Below, one piece after another: positions 10,178 through 21,911 of a stretch of 64,000 nt of DNA. A program made the translations under genes and the position numbers. The notes under the pieces were generated by a model that searched no databases, was not told the origin of the DNA, and was given only the letters and a program-made list of their open reading frames with translations. This DNA comes from Nemertoderma westbladi (taxonomy: Eukaryota; Xenacoelomorpha; Nemertodermatida; Nemertodermatidae). The stretch lies in assembly GCA_032718475.1 (NCBI GenBank), contig JAUCBJ010001408.1:1-64000 (forward strand). Direction: 5' to 3'. Each line of letters opens with the position of its first letter. Positions within the stretch are counted from its first letter, which is position 1.

Positions 10178-11570
10178 ACGTTCGTGGGGCCTTCGCGCAG
10201 CACGAGGCCCAGTTATGAGATACAAATTAAAATTGTGCGACTGTATCACAAAATCAGGTTATGAGAGATTAACCCACACCACCAATTAATCAAAGAAAGG
10301 GGGACAGTACGTGTTCACCCCTTTTAATCTGCACCCCCCCCCCCCCCCCCCCCTCCCCACACCCACCAATACGTAACCGCGACATCTACCACCCACGAAA
10401 GGGTAGCACGAACTTATTTCCAAACGCACGTTCAATATGCAAAGCCAGGTGGTTTATAGGAATATAATCGATGCAGTACTCGTCTTCATTATAAGCCTCT
10501 TTGCGTTCGACCTGTTTTGTATTAAAATATATTTATTAAACGCAGGCTGACGCTCTTTATAATAATAATACCTAGGGATGCCAGCTTCCAGACTTGCAAT
10601 CTTTACTGCCGCGCAAACCCCGCAGAGGAAGTTTTGGTTTGAGAGATCAAGCCCATCGGCAATTGGTGTTTCAATTTCGGTCCAGGAACTCTGACAATGG
10701 GAGCATTCAATCTTAGCTGTGGTCCATTCCCGTGGTTTCGGCTTCCTTTTCTTCGTCCCAATGACAGATTCTTCTGAAGACGTTCGATTCGCTTTCAGTT
10801 TATTGTTGGCGTTTGTGTTTTGAAGTTGTATTCGAGTGGACAGTCGCGCCGGTTTCGAGGTAACCATACCGACCTGTGATAAGCGTTGGTTTTGTTGAGT
10901 GCCGGTATTCATCTTCTCTCACCTCTTCAATGTCAGATGTTGCAAGTACTGATAACACGAATAACGGTATATATTTCAATACTTGTCAATAGTAATATAG
11001 ATAATTTAGATAACTATTTTATATCTGTACTGTTGAGCAAACTCTACATAAATCCCAACCTGTGTATCGCCGGTAGGGCTGTTGCTGTGCAAGCAAGTGC
11101 CAGAGTGCTGAAGTGCTAGTTGCCACCGGTCAACCGGTACCGGTAGTAGGGTGGTATCTACGGTGCGCACTGCAACGGCAGTACAGCAATACGGTGTACC
11201 GTGCCAATGACTGAATGATTAGCGGTAACTATCTAAACTATTATATTATTATTACCGGTACTGGGCTAATTAGGCCTAAACTATAATCACCGCAAGGGTT
11301 GCCGGTACCGGGCCATGTTTAACAGTTTAATTAGATTACATGATATGGCATGTCTGCAGTGTATGGTACCGGCTGACCAGTATTGCAGTATTGACTGATT
11401 GCAGGATTCTCGATTCAGGGATTGAGTACAGCCTGACAGTACCGGTACACATGGTACATGCAGATTGGCAGACAGCCCCAATCTGCCAATGTATTGCAAA
11501 ATTTGTCAGAAAACCAGCTGATTTATCCTACAGTAATAATAATTTAACGCATTTTAAATTTGGATAAATA
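10178..11570. repeat. Dispersed repeat family R1, copy 1
   Basis: It begins CGTTCGTGGGGCCTTCGCGC and is almost identical to 11764-12720 over its first ~960 bases. Its last ~430 bases recur at 14440-14850, and its first ~390 bases recur at 56014-56402. It contains the small zinc-finger ORF at 10454-10912 and a C homopolymer. A reverse-complement GCACGAAGGCCCCACG at about 11606-11622 may be the matching terminus. Confidence 0.8.
10454..10912 (-). CDS. Small basic zinc-finger-like ORF in repeat R1
   Basis: The product is 152 residues: a basic stretch (GTKKRKPKPREWTT), then CSHCQSSWTEIETP and FLCGVCAAVKIASLEAG. The two CxxC pairs are spaced as in a degenerate zinc finger, and the tail begins a coiled coil. 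It resembles the N-terminal part of transposon-encoded ORF1-type proteins, but I do not recognise the family. After GIPR a CTAG|GTATTATT could be a splice donor, so the last ~38 residues may be intron. The same ORF is repeated at 12150-12494, which shows that it travels with the repeat. Confidence 0.45.
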   Translation of the reverse strand: MNTGTQQNQRLSQVGMVTSKPARLSTRIQLQNTNANNKLKANRTSSEESVIGTKKRKPKPREWTTAKIECSHCQSSWTEIETPIADGLDLSNQNFLCGVCAAVKIASLEAGIPRYYYYKERQPAFNKYILIQNRSNAKRLIMKTSTASIIFL

Positions 11571-11763
11571 AATTTATTATAACTGCAATAACAGTTACAC
11601 TGATGCTGCACGAAGGCCCCACGCAAATTCTACTTGGAAAATTTTCAAACTTTTGCCAAACAACATGTGTACCAAGTTTGGATAGATTTCATCAAGGATT
11701 GGCCGAGTTATTAACGTTTAAAATAAAATACTGAAAAAAAACGCGACAGAACGACAGAACGAC
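11571..11763. other. Junction between the two R1 copies
   Basis: It contains ACCAAGTTTGGATAG and ATCAAGGATTGGCC text typical of repeat ends, and a short GACAGAAC repeat just before copy 2 starts. Confidence 0.4.
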
Positions 11764-12720
11764 ACGTTCGTGGGGCCTTCACGCAGCACGAGGCCCAGTT
11801 ATGAGATACAAATTAAAATTGTGCGACTGTATCACAAAATCAGGTTATGAGAGATTAACCAACACCACCAATTAATCAAAGAAAGGGGGACAGTACGTGT
11901 TCACCCCTTTTAATCTGCCCCCCTCCCCCCCCTCCCCTTCCCGCCCACCATTGCATAACCGCGACATCTACCACCCAAGGAAGGGTAGCACAAACTTATT
12001 TCCAAACGCACGTTCAATATGCAAAGCCAGGTGGTTTATATGAATATAATCAATGCAGTACTCGTCTTCATTATAAGCCTCTTTGCATTCGACCTGTTTT
12101 GTATTAAAATATATTTATTAAACGCAGGCTGACGCTCTTTATAATAATACTACCTAGGGATGCCAGCTTCCAGACTATCAATCTTTACTGCCGCTAAAAC
12201 CCCGCAGAGGAAGTTTTGGTTTGAGAGATCAAGCCCATCGGCAATTGGTGTTTCAATTTCGGTCCAGGAACTCTGACAATGGGAGCATTCAATCTTAGCT
12301 GTGGTCCATTCCCGTGGTTTCGGCTTCCTTTTCTTCGTCCCAATGACAGATTCTTCTGAAGACGTTCGATTCGCTTTCAGTTTATTGTTGGCGTTTGTGT
12401 TTTGAAGTTGTATTCGAGTGGACAGTCGCGCCGGTTTCGAGGTAACCATACCGACCTGTGATAAGCGTTGGTTTTGTTGAGTGTCGGTATTCATCTTCTC
12501 TCACCTCTTCAATGTCAGATGTTGCAAATACTGATAACACGAATAACGGTATATATTTCAATACTTGTCAATAGTAATATATATAATTTAGATAACTATT
12601 TTATATCTGTACTGTTGAGCAAACTCTACATAAATTTCAACCTGTGTATCGCCGATAGGGCTGTTGCTGTGCAAGTGCTAGTTGCCACCGGTCAGCCGGT
12701 ACCGGTAGTAGGGTGGTACC
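11764..12720. repeat. Dispersed repeat family R1, copy 2
   Basis: A direct repeat of 10178-11140 with scattered substitutions and a shorter C tract. It is truncated relative to copy 1; the missing right part is found 1.7 kb further on at 14440-14850. Confidence 0.8.
12150..12494 (-). CDS. Second copy of the R1 zinc-finger-like ORF
   Basis: The 114-residue product matches the one at 10454-10912 nearly residue for residue. Exceptions include one lost CxxC cysteine (GVLAAVK in place of GVCAAVK) and a stop directly after GIPR. Loss of the cysteine suggests this copy is not under selection. Confidence 0.4.
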   Translation of the reverse strand: MNTDTQQNQRLSQVGMVTSKPARLSTRIQLQNTNANNKLKANRTSSEESVIGTKKRKPKPREWTTAKIECSHCQSSWTEIETPIADGLDLSNQNFLCGVLAAVKIDSLEAGIPR

Positions 12721-13161
12721 ATGGCCTACTACACACAGGCCATGACAAGGACTTTGCTGTGAAATTAGCGTAGGCTGACTGATGAATTATCAAATATTAT
12801 ATTTTCCATGAATGCAGGGTCCATATTTAAAAGAAGATGACTAGATTTTCGTAAAGAATTTAATTGAAACAGTATTTAATAAAAAATAAATTAATTATCG
12901 CTCGAGTTCCTGCAGCTTTTATTCGTGGCAGGAATGTTTGAACGCTAATAAGTCGGTCAATCAAGGATGAAATGGAACCCAACTTGGTACACTTGTAGTC
13001 TTAAAAAAATTTAGAAATTCTACACACAGACAGACTTCTACAGTTCCCCGGTCTGCCGCTAGGGGGCGAATTAACAGAAACGTAAAAATAGCTGTAATTA
13101 TATAACCAACAATCAGATTCATCTGAAATTTAGTAGTAGTTACCTAAGAGCATTGCTTAAT
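12721..13161. other. Spacer with repeat-end sequence
   Basis: No gene. It contains TCTGCCGCTAGGGGGCG-type text related to the HINE/pearl arrays near 57-61 kb. Confidence 0.4.
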
Positions 13162-13345
13162 TAGAAATTCTACAGAGACTTTTACAGTTCCTGTCTGCCG
13201 CTAGTGGGGAATTGTTAGAGCTCCAGTTCAACGTGCTTAGCACGGTTTAATCGGGTAGAAATTCTACAGAGACTTTTACAGTTCCTGTCTGCCGCTAGTG
13301 GGGAATTGTTAGAGCTCCAGTTCAACGTGCTTAGCACGGTATCTT
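13162..13345. repeat. Tandem duplication, ~95-bp period
   Basis: The block AGAAATTCTACAGAGACTTT through CAACGTGCTTAGCACGGT occurs at about 13162-13246 and again at about 13256-13340, almost unchanged. Confidence 0.85.
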
Positions 13346-13527
13346 TATCTGGTGTGTTTTTATTATTTTACCAATTACTTAATATGTTTGATAGAATTGA
13401 ACAACACCGTCCAACACAACCAACTCTCTATCCGCCTCGAGCATCGAGAATACGAGAAACTCGATCGAAATACCTGCTTATCCCAGTAGTATCCGTCCGT
13501 AGTCAGTAGTCACCGGACCGCTGCGGT

Positions 13528-13930
13528 TTACTCCCGTAGAACAGTAGAATTCCCGCAGCTTCCGACCCAATTTGACAACGAATTCGCTTCACACTTTCGC
13601 GTCACAGAGAACGTAATCCAGTGCGATAACGTCTGCCCAACGTTCAACCCTTTCCCCCAGGCGATCCCAGGATCCGGGCCGCCGCTAAACCCAGATCGCA
13701 ATCCTCGTCGATTCGTCCAGTCGTCGCCGTAAGTCAGTAAGTGGGACTCTTCCCACCGCACTCCAAGGTGGGTGACCGGAGTGAGGCATGATAAACTTGG
13801 CAGTGGCCCGCATTACAATCTGACCGACCGCCGTATTCCCAGTGTCTGAGTGTAGTAAATACCCAAATAGAATCGTACTGACAAACAAGCAATTCCATAG
13901 TATTCCCCCGTTAATCACCTCTTGAAGCAA
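13528..13930 (-). pseudogene. GC-rich, coding-like fragment of unknown origin
   Basis: On the minus strand 13685-13930 is open (LLQEVINGGILWNCLFVSTI, then a hydrophobic stretch and KFIMPHSGHPPWSAV). Downstream a different frame reads RLGERVERWADVIALDYVLC before a stop. The higher GC content than the surroundings and the frame switching suggest a decayed gene or transposon ORF. I do not recognise it. Confidence 0.3.
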
Positions 13931-16740
13931 CTCGGCTGCTCGGGTCCAGATACATCAGACTGTCGGGAGCGTTTCAGACAGTAATGGAGCGGCATTTGCG
14001 AATATTTCCAATGGTTTTATAATAAATAAGGGGATTCAACAGTTCAATCAGTCAATGCTAAAACAAATGGATTATTCCTAACCCCACCCCAATACAGCAA
14101 TATACCTAACAGTATATAGCTTAGGTATCACAGTGTGACTAGCTTTAAATATTAGAGTATGAAAATTATTATAGGACCCTCATGGAAACGAGGTATATAC
14201 CTCATGAGGCTATCCTTACACCAGAACCTTTTATTTAAGTAAATAAACATTTTATAAGTTGACTATCTACATAAATCAGTATTGGTGCTCCTAAATATCT
14301 AGTGTTATTACTTGTACTGTAGGCCTAATATCGTAACGTAATCTTTATAAATGTATTATTGTGAATTTTAAAAGGTTTAATTATGTGTAAAAAACAATCA
14401 ATCAATCAAACAATAATCAGCACAGTCAGCCTACGCATGGGTGGTACCTACGGTGCGCACTACAACGGCAGTACAGCAATACGGTGTACCGTGCCAATGA
14501 CTGAATGATTAGCGGTAACTACTGAACTATCTAAACTATTATATTATTATTACCGGTACTAGGCTAATTAGGCCTAAACTATAATCACCGTAAGGGTTTC
14601 CGGGGCCATGTTTAGATTACATGATATGGCATGTCTGCAGTGTATGGTACCGGCTGACCTGTATTGACTGATTGCAGAATTCTCGATTCAGGAATTGAGT
14701 ACAGCCTGACAGTACCGGTACAAATGGTACATGCAGATTGGCAGACAGGCCCTATGTTTTGCAAAATTTGTCAGAAAACCAGCTGATTTATCCTACAGTA
14801 ATAATAATTTAACGCATATTAATTTTGGATAAATAAATTTATTATAACTACAATAACAGTTACAACATTTCCTGCTTGCTGATCAGTAATTTCTCAGATA
14901 ACAAAACAACTGCAGAATAATGCAATTTTACCTCAAAGACGCATTCAAGCAAGTATCAAGTAAATGTGTAAAATAATCAGCCTCGAGATAGCCTTTACAA
15001 TTCATGTTCACGGGCTCAGGATGGTCTGCATCATATAAATGAACGCACATGATAGAGTCAAGATCCAACTTGTAGGATGACGGACTGACGACCTGCTAGG
15101 CCTACCTCGCTAGCACCCATCCGGTACATTGCAAAAATGAATAATTGAATCATTTTGTGTTTATGATTATAAGCAATATGTGAACTGAAAAAAGCTAATC
15201 TAAGATTTACTGCTGGTTCTTACCAATGTAAGTCAAGAACCAATCACAGTAGATCCACTCCGCTCTCCTGCTGGGTGGAGAGGGCCCTTTCCGTGCAAGA
15301 AAACCGGCGCGGTAGCTACCAAGATAAAGCGCCGTCCCAGATTGTGAGAACCCTATACCCATGACCTAGGCACATTGTAGTACATCTCAGCAACTGCCCA
15401 GACGATTTTCTTGAAATTTGCACACGACCTGCGCCGCGGTTCCATATAACCCTGTACCAAATTTCAAATAAATTTATAAATTAGGGGCCGAGTGAGAATG
15501 TTTTAAAGTTATTAAAAATTAATAAAAACTATTAGAAATAAATCTTGCCGATATCTGATTGGGAAGAGCACCGAGGCAGTTCGCTGGTAGAATTAATTCA
15601 GAGTTGGCTTGGCAACCACAGTAGGTAGGTAGAGCTGCTAGTATGCAGTTATCTCAGTAGTAATATGGCCGCCATCCAATGTGTACTATTTATAGACAAT
15701 TTGATTTAATGATAACCTCAGTGTCTGACTACTGGGGTTGTTTAATGACAGATGTTATACTATAGCCAGTCTGCCCAGCAATACACATATCCATTATATG
15801 AACAATGTTTACAGTTAATCTATTGAATGGGGCTAATCAATAGTGGGTAAATGATGCGAATTATAATTGTAGTGGCAAAGCAGTATATATGCACACTTTA
15901 GTCCAAAATCAGTCGATCTCAGGAACTGCAGATACGATTTTTTTTAAATTTGCACACAATATGAAGGGGGGTACCAGAAATACGTGTACCAAATTTCAAG
16001 TAAATTGATCAATTTACTAATATATTTATAATTAAAAAGGTAATAAATTTCGCTCTTTAAGAAAACTATAGGTCCTATGGGAAAGTGATGAAATTCAAAG
16101 TTGTAGATAATCATCCGCGTAGCCCATCGGTGGAATAAAATTTTCACTTTATTTATAACTAATATACTTATAATTAGAAAGGTTATAAATTTCACTATTT
16201 AAGTAAATAATCCGAAATGTTTATTTCTGAAATGTTTAATTGGACAATGCGAATTCGAATCTACCAATTATTTTTTGGAACGATTAGAAGACCACCGGGA
16301 CTACATGTTTAGATTATGATTTCTTTGTTCCAGAACGTTGTTACAGGGTGGGTGGGCAATTTGGTGCAAGTAAATATTTACAGTTTATTTATTTAGCTCA
16401 AAATGCTTAGAATTCTCAAGTTGTTTACATTGATATCACAATTTTGAAAGAAATATTCATCAAGAAGGTCAAAACTGAAGCCATTCTCGGACGTCCGCTC
16501 TTGGTCCTATTTATTGAGATTACTACTTAACCAACCCAGCCTGCTGCAGGCCACCTATGATTGGTCTGCAAGTAGCTAGCTACCTGGCTAACCGATGTAT
16601 CATTCGCTCAGATTGATGCTCTTTAGCTGAAGATATTAACTTCGATTATGGCTTCCGACATTTATGGCTACCGACACACATGTCACACACACACACACAG
16701 ACTTTTGAAAAGCGGCCATAGTATAATTATATCAGTTCGC
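13931..16740. other. Repeat-rich non-coding region
   Basis: It contains the third R1 piece (14440-14850). It also holds two related blocks at about 15390-15530 and 15905-16040, sharing a TTTGCACAC...GTACCAAATTTCAA core. No coding frame was supported. Confidence 0.5.
14440..14850. repeat. Dispersed repeat family R1, right-end fragment
   Basis: Matches 11150-11570 (GGTGCGCACTRCAACGGCAG through AATAATTTAACGCATWTT) with small deletions. Confidence 0.75.
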
Positions 16741-17357
16741 TGATGGCTCGCCATTCGTGTCTCGCCCCACAAAAATGTTATAAACCTCTCCTTCCATGCA
16801 ACCAATGATTGAGAAAGAAGAATTACTCTTGAGCAGTTCGCAACAGACAACCCAAACCCACCCCAATCAACACTCCAGCCTGCTTGCTCCTTATCTGTGC
16901 CCAGCCAGCTAGCTGCGAGTTCAATAATTACCTTAACGTTGCTATGATACAGAAAACAATCCTTCCCTATTCAATAACAATAGGCCAATTCGATCGTGCT
17001 TGGCGAATATGACATATTTATACACTATTTGATGTTTAATCAATAAATAATCATACATATTTATATTAAACACTCGAATAAAATAAAAACTTTGTGAGAA
17101 TGGGACACGGCGAATCTACCCATGTTAATTTTATACCAGGTGGGATAAATGTTAGCCCTCTAAATCATTAATTACCGATAGAAGAACCGAAATAATTCGA
17201 TAAATTTCGCCCAAAAATCACCCTCTAGCGGCAACGGGCGAACTTCAGACGGCTTTGAGTATTACGTTGCAACGAGTTAGGGCGAGACCTTTCTAACGAG
17301 CTATAGTAAGCGAGATTTCATCGAGATGGGTTCGATTGTATAGCCGATGACAAACAC

Positions 17358-17401
<44 letters not shown>

Positions 17402-17424
17402 TAGAGATTTATATATATAGATAT
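16741..17424. mobile_element. HINE/pearl-like non-autonomous element fragment
   Basis: This block (TTATAAACCTCTCCTTCCAT ... CCCTCTAGCGGCAACGGGCG ... CAGA microsatellite ... ATTTATATATATAGAT) recurs at 57490-58130 and 59708-60335. Tandem cores next to a tetranucleotide microsatellite are the known layout of bivalve pearl elements, which have been placed among Helentron-associated elements. Confidence 0.6.
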
Positions 17425-17736
17425 CTAATTATATACCGGTACACAAAGTGTTGAACAGCATCAAACTACTCCTAATACTTACTCTGTAATGGAATTGCTG
17501 CCCAGTTGCTCTGTTCATCCGTGGGGGACAACGGCGCCGATTTATCTACTATTTTAGCTTTAAACTTTGAGGTAAAAAACAGTTTGTAATTAATTAATTC
17601 GTTAGCCGTCATATCGTTTTATATAAATTTAAGAATGTTTACTTTACCTTAATTTGATGATCAGAAAAAATGGATGGCGCCTGATATCGACGGTTTTACA
17701 TCAGTGATGCGAATACGTAAGACTACGACATTATAT
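17425..17736. other. Short non-coding spacer
   Basis: Nothing supported beyond AT-rich sequence and one TACCGGTA site. Confidence 0.5.
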
Positions 17737-18457
17737 AGTGTTTTCGGGATTTCAGGGATCGGGACCGGGATTATCGGTCTCGGGATATCGTTTTTCGGTA
17801 TCGGGATTGCAATTTTAGATTAAATTCCCTAAAAGTTATTCGTATATCTGGTGGTTTTGGGTAACATTCACTTTATTTTACACTTCTGAAATATTAGTAA
17901 GATAAAGTTTTGTTAAAATTAATTTGCATTTGATTACTGGAGATGGTTTACTGAAATATAATTTATATATAATCAGAACATTTCCGTTCTGCTGGAACTA
18001 TTTATTACACATTTATGGGAAGGGATCTAGGGGTCTTAACCTCGAATTATAAGTTTATTTTACCAAAAATAACTTATCTTTTATTGGCGCAATTGTAGGA
18101 CTAATCCCATCACATGCGTACTTTTTAACCAGTAAGGATTGGATATATATGAGATATTAATTTCAAAAAAAATTTGAAATGATCTGAAAACCCGGGACCT
18201 CGAGGTGGAAGCCGAGACAACAACTATTCGAGGTTAAGGCCCCTAGATCCTTTCCTATAATAAATGTATAATAACAAACACCTCGAAAAACACAGCTGGC
18301 CAACAAATTGTTACTTCTAGGAACTATTTATCAGATATTCAACAAATTTACTTTACTATACTTCGTGATCCCGTTCCAGAAAAGTCCGTGTCGCGACCGT
18401 GATTACATTTGTCGCCGGGATCCCGGTTTTTCGGGATTTGGATCCGGTTTAAACACT
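17737..18457. mobile_element. hAT-like non-autonomous element (~720 bp)
   Basis: The ends are AGTGTTTTCGGGATT at the left and CCGGTTTAAACACT at the right. Many CGGGAT/ATCCCG words lie near both ends, and ATTATAT flanks both sides. AGTG-type ends and subterminal repeats fit hAT. The flank is AT-rich, so the target duplication is weak evidence. No transposase is present. Confidence 0.45.
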
Positions 18458-19027
18458 ATTATATAATCTATAGAGCTATATGTCTATCGGTACCGGTACC
18501 GAGTGGTAGTTGCTTTGTATCTCCTCTCCTACAATATCTACTGATCTGTCTATAGAGTACTTTACTTATCTCCTGAAATATCTATACGTTTTTATGCTGA
18601 ATATATCTTAATCCGTTTATAACCAATTTGATAGGTACCGGTACTGTAATGTAAAAGGTTAATTTCGGAAAAATATTTCGGAAGGTACCGGTAGTTTATT
18701 AATCGTATTTTGGTGTGGAGAGGATTCAGTCGTGGTCTTTAGTCTCTTAGACTTTATATTATAAATTGAATATAATATCAACCTCAGTATTATAACTCTC
18801 AAGCTTTATCCAATTCGCTACTGTAAGGAATGAACAACGCCAAACTGTCAATGTTTGCACGGCCACGTCTGAGTCCGATTGGTCCACCTTCACCCGTCCA
18901 CTTCAGATCTTCAGTAGTTAACCAACTCGGTTAGGTCAGATCCAAACATTCAATGGAGACCACCGAATGGCGCGCTATTTGAATTACATTCAGTTTTAGA
19001 ATCTACACTCCGTGATATAAAATATAG
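18458..19027. other. Non-coding spacer upstream of the SINE
   Basis: No gene. Several ACCGGT sites occur (18489, 18636, 18685). Confidence 0.5.
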
Positions 19028-19290
19028 TCCCACTTTGGTGTAGTGGTTGCATTGTATTCACTTCTCCTGATGGTCATGGGTTCGATCCCCGCTTGGGGGC
19101 CTGGGCATTTTCGTTTCGGCACGAATTCTTTAAAAGGACTAGCCACGGTTTAAATAATAGCTAAATTAATACTGTAGTTTCCTCTGGGGAGTAAAGTTCT
19201 GGGGGGTCCGAGCACTAATATATACTAATTCCTCATACTATGAGCGTAATAATCCCTGGCCTAAAGGCGGAATAAATCTTTTCTTTTTAA
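19028..19290 (+). mobile_element. tRNA-derived SINE
   Basis: It opens with an A box (TGGTGTAGTGGT, about 19036-19047) and a perfect B box (GGTTCGATCCC, about 19079-19089), about 40 bases apart as in tRNA genes. A non-tRNA body follows with CATTTTCGTTTCGGCACGAA, ending near GGCGGAATAAATCTTTTC. It lies about 90 bases upstream of a SMARCAD1 exon, within an intron. The SINE superfamily was not determined. Confidence 0.75.
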
Positions 19291-19377
19291 TATAATTATT
19301 ATGTGTAGGGCTAAATTTAATATTAATATTAAATAACAAATATATTACCGGTAATATTAAACATATTTAATTCCTAG

Positions 19378-19536
19378 GTTTTTACGGGCGTTGCCAAGGG
19401 GAGCTGCACCGCTCCAACTCCCCGGGAGAAGTCAGATAAACAACCGAGTGACTACGAACGGGAGAGGATTGAACACGCTAAGAATATAATGGCCCCGTTC
19501 GTACTGCGGAGGTTAAAGAAGGACGTTATGAAACAG
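19378..19536 (+). CDS. SMARCAD1: SMARCAD1-like exon (end of the first helicase lobe)
   Basis: The exon lies between an acceptor (TTCCTAG) and a donor (CAG|GTGGGT). It is 159 bases in phase 0, encoding 53 residues that include SDYERERIEHAKNIMAP and FVLRRLKKDVMKQ. Human SMARCAD1 has the equivalent [21 protein letters not shown] segment at the same place, just before the LPPK block. SMARCAD1 is a SNF2-family ATP-dependent chromatin remodeller of the nucleus. Upstream exons with the ATP-binding motifs were not found in the 19 kb to the left, so introns must be long or the gene is partial. Confidence 0.85.
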
Positions 19537-20637
19537 GTGGGTCCCTCACAGGTGGGTTACTCTTTGTGGCATTTTAGAGCACATAACATTCTTACTTTGT
19601 TTGCTTAACCAAACCATGGCTTACCAAATGTAGTGAAAGCTTAGAAATTTAAACTTTTAGTTATATTATGTTACGTGTGTTACAAACGAAAAGTAACATT
19701 TCATTCCCAAAGTTGGTCACAACTATATTATCCAGAATTACATTTTGGATGTTTTTCTTCACATTAGGCATTAATACTTATACAATGACAAGACCAATTT
19801 TAGTAAACATCAAATTCTTATCATTTTGAGCCAAATTCAAAATATGGGCAATTTTCATTGTGATAACTGCAATATTAGGGCAAACTTTTTTTTTTTTAAA
19901 GACAAATATTTTCAATATAACATGGAATGACCAAAAAACAATCACTGTTCTAGAAAATTTGATCTTCTATGTTTTATTATATAAAACATATATTTGTATA
20001 CAATATGAATAAACATAATTTAATTGGCAAATGAAGTAGTGGTCTTAAATGTAACACATGTAAAGTAACACACGTAACGAGAGTCACTCGCGTTTTTTGT
20101 CTACTACTTTAGTCAGAATTGGATTTATTACCTGCAACTATGTTATTTAGCATTTTAGATAAGTAATTATATCGGATAGTCACTGATCTGCATTACTAAT
20201 ACTCTTGATTTTCATGAAATTTAACTTACATTATTTGTCAAATTTTGGGTGCATTTCATGTGTAACACACGTAACACTTTCTTTAAATGCTTGCTGAGAA
20301 TCTAATATTTACTTTTGTTAAATAATATTTCACATACACAACATGGAATAACCAAACAATTATACAGAAACTATAAGTTATTATTTGTGAAGTGTTTTTT
20401 AATAAAATTTGCTTGATGAACTTCAAAAATCGTATCAGGATGAAACACACGTAACATGGAATGGAACTGGAGAGGATCTCTCGGGTTGCCTCCAGTAGTA
20501 GGAGCCTTCGTCGGGTTGCCTCGGATAGAGAGGAGCCTTTGGGTTACCTCCGGAACTGTGACAAACTATCACAATATTTTAGTCGAATAGAATATAATGT
20601 GTTCTTTTTTTTAGTTTTTTTTTTAAATTTATTTTAG
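19537..20637 (+). other. SMARCAD1-like intron with a MITE-like block
   Basis: A standard GT..AG intron (polypyrimidine TTTTTT..ATTTTAG at its end). ATGTTACGTGTGTT near 19666 and its reverse complement near 20459 bracket about 790 bp, with CACACGTAAC repeated at about 20075 and 20265. That arrangement resembles a small terminal-inverted-repeat element inside the intron. Confidence 0.5.
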
Positions 20638-21911
20638 TTGCCGGCGAAAGTGGAAACAGTCGAGTTTGTATCGATGACTGAGCGCCAACAGCTGCTCTAT
20701 TCCACAATGAAACGGAGTCTCGGTAAATCGATACGTAGTGAGGATGGCGGCGCCGGTACAACGTTCATAGCGGGAGCCTTGATGCAACTACGGAAGACGG
20801 CCAATCATCCGCTGCTGCATCGCACTCTCTACACCGATAAAAAGATCAGCTCTATCGCCAAGGTCATCATTAAAGAGGACGTTAAGGACCGAGTCCTGGA
20901 GCACTGGATCGAGGACTTATCCGTGATGTCCGACTTCGAGATCCACACTGTGTGCAGCAAATACAACTCGTTACGCCGCCAGCGGCTTAAAACCGAACAA
21001 ATTATCCAGTCGGGTAAGTTTTCCCATTTGGACGATAAACTCCCCGAGCTGCTGGCTGGCGGTCATCGCGTGTTGATATTCAGTCAGTTTGTCATCATCC
21101 TAGACATAGTTGAGCCGTACTTACAGCACCGCGGTTACCGGTACCTCAGACTGGATGCTCCACTCCGGTACTTGACAGACAGTCTATGATTGACGAATTT
21201 AATACAGATGATAAACTCTTTATATTCCTGATCTCGACGCGCGCTGGAGGTCTTGGTATCAACCTCACCGCCGCAGATACTGTAATCCTCCACGACTTAG
21301 ACTTCAACCCTTACAACGATAAACAGGCTGAGGACCGATGCCATCGAGTGGGTCAAAATAAGGAAGTCGAAGTCATTAAATTAGTTAGTAAAGGTACCAT
21401 AGAGGAAGGGATCAAATCGATAGCCGATGGTCAGCTGAAGTTGGAGCAGGATATGTGTCTGAGACGCGACGACACAGAGTTCGAGATGGATCTGGCCGGG
21501 TTGCTGAGGGAAGCCGTTGTCTGTAAAGAGGCGGGAGGAGTCGCCCCCAAGCGTGCGGGGTTGAGGGCAGCCAAAGTGGTTAATCTGGATGTGAGTAGGG
21601 TGAGAGGGATATATGAGGAGACGCAAGAGGTGGACAGTATAAATAGTAACGATTTAGAAAGCGGCAGGAGTAGTGAGATGGACGAGGGTAAGGGAGGGAA
21701 GGACAAGGCTTCAACAACTGGGGATAAGGACAATGTTTCATCAGCTGGAGAGAAGGACAAGGGTTCATCACCCGGAGAGAAGGACAAGGGTTCATCAGCT
21801 GGAGAGAAGGACAAGGGTTCATCAGCTGGAGAGAAGGACAAGGGTTCATCAGCTGGAGAGAAGGACAAGGGTTCATCAGCTGGAGATAAGGACAAGGGTT
21901 CATCAGCTTAA
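20638..21911 (+). pseudogene. SMARCAD1: SMARCAD1-like last exon, one-base frameshift, repeat tail
   Basis: The exon encodes the second helicase lobe: [58 protein letters not shown], then RYLRLDA. There one base is missing near 21158, and the frame ends at a stop at 21187-21189. The next frame resumes from 21186 with [41 protein letters not shown] and the motif [13 protein letters not shown], then GTIEEGI and LKLEQDM. It continues into a 27-bp repeat (EKDKGSSAG) and stops at 21909-21911. Order and spacing match SMARCAD1. The single indel may be a sequencing error, an allele or a true pseudogene; all other residues look conserved, which favours a functional gene or a recent loss. Confidence 0.82.
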
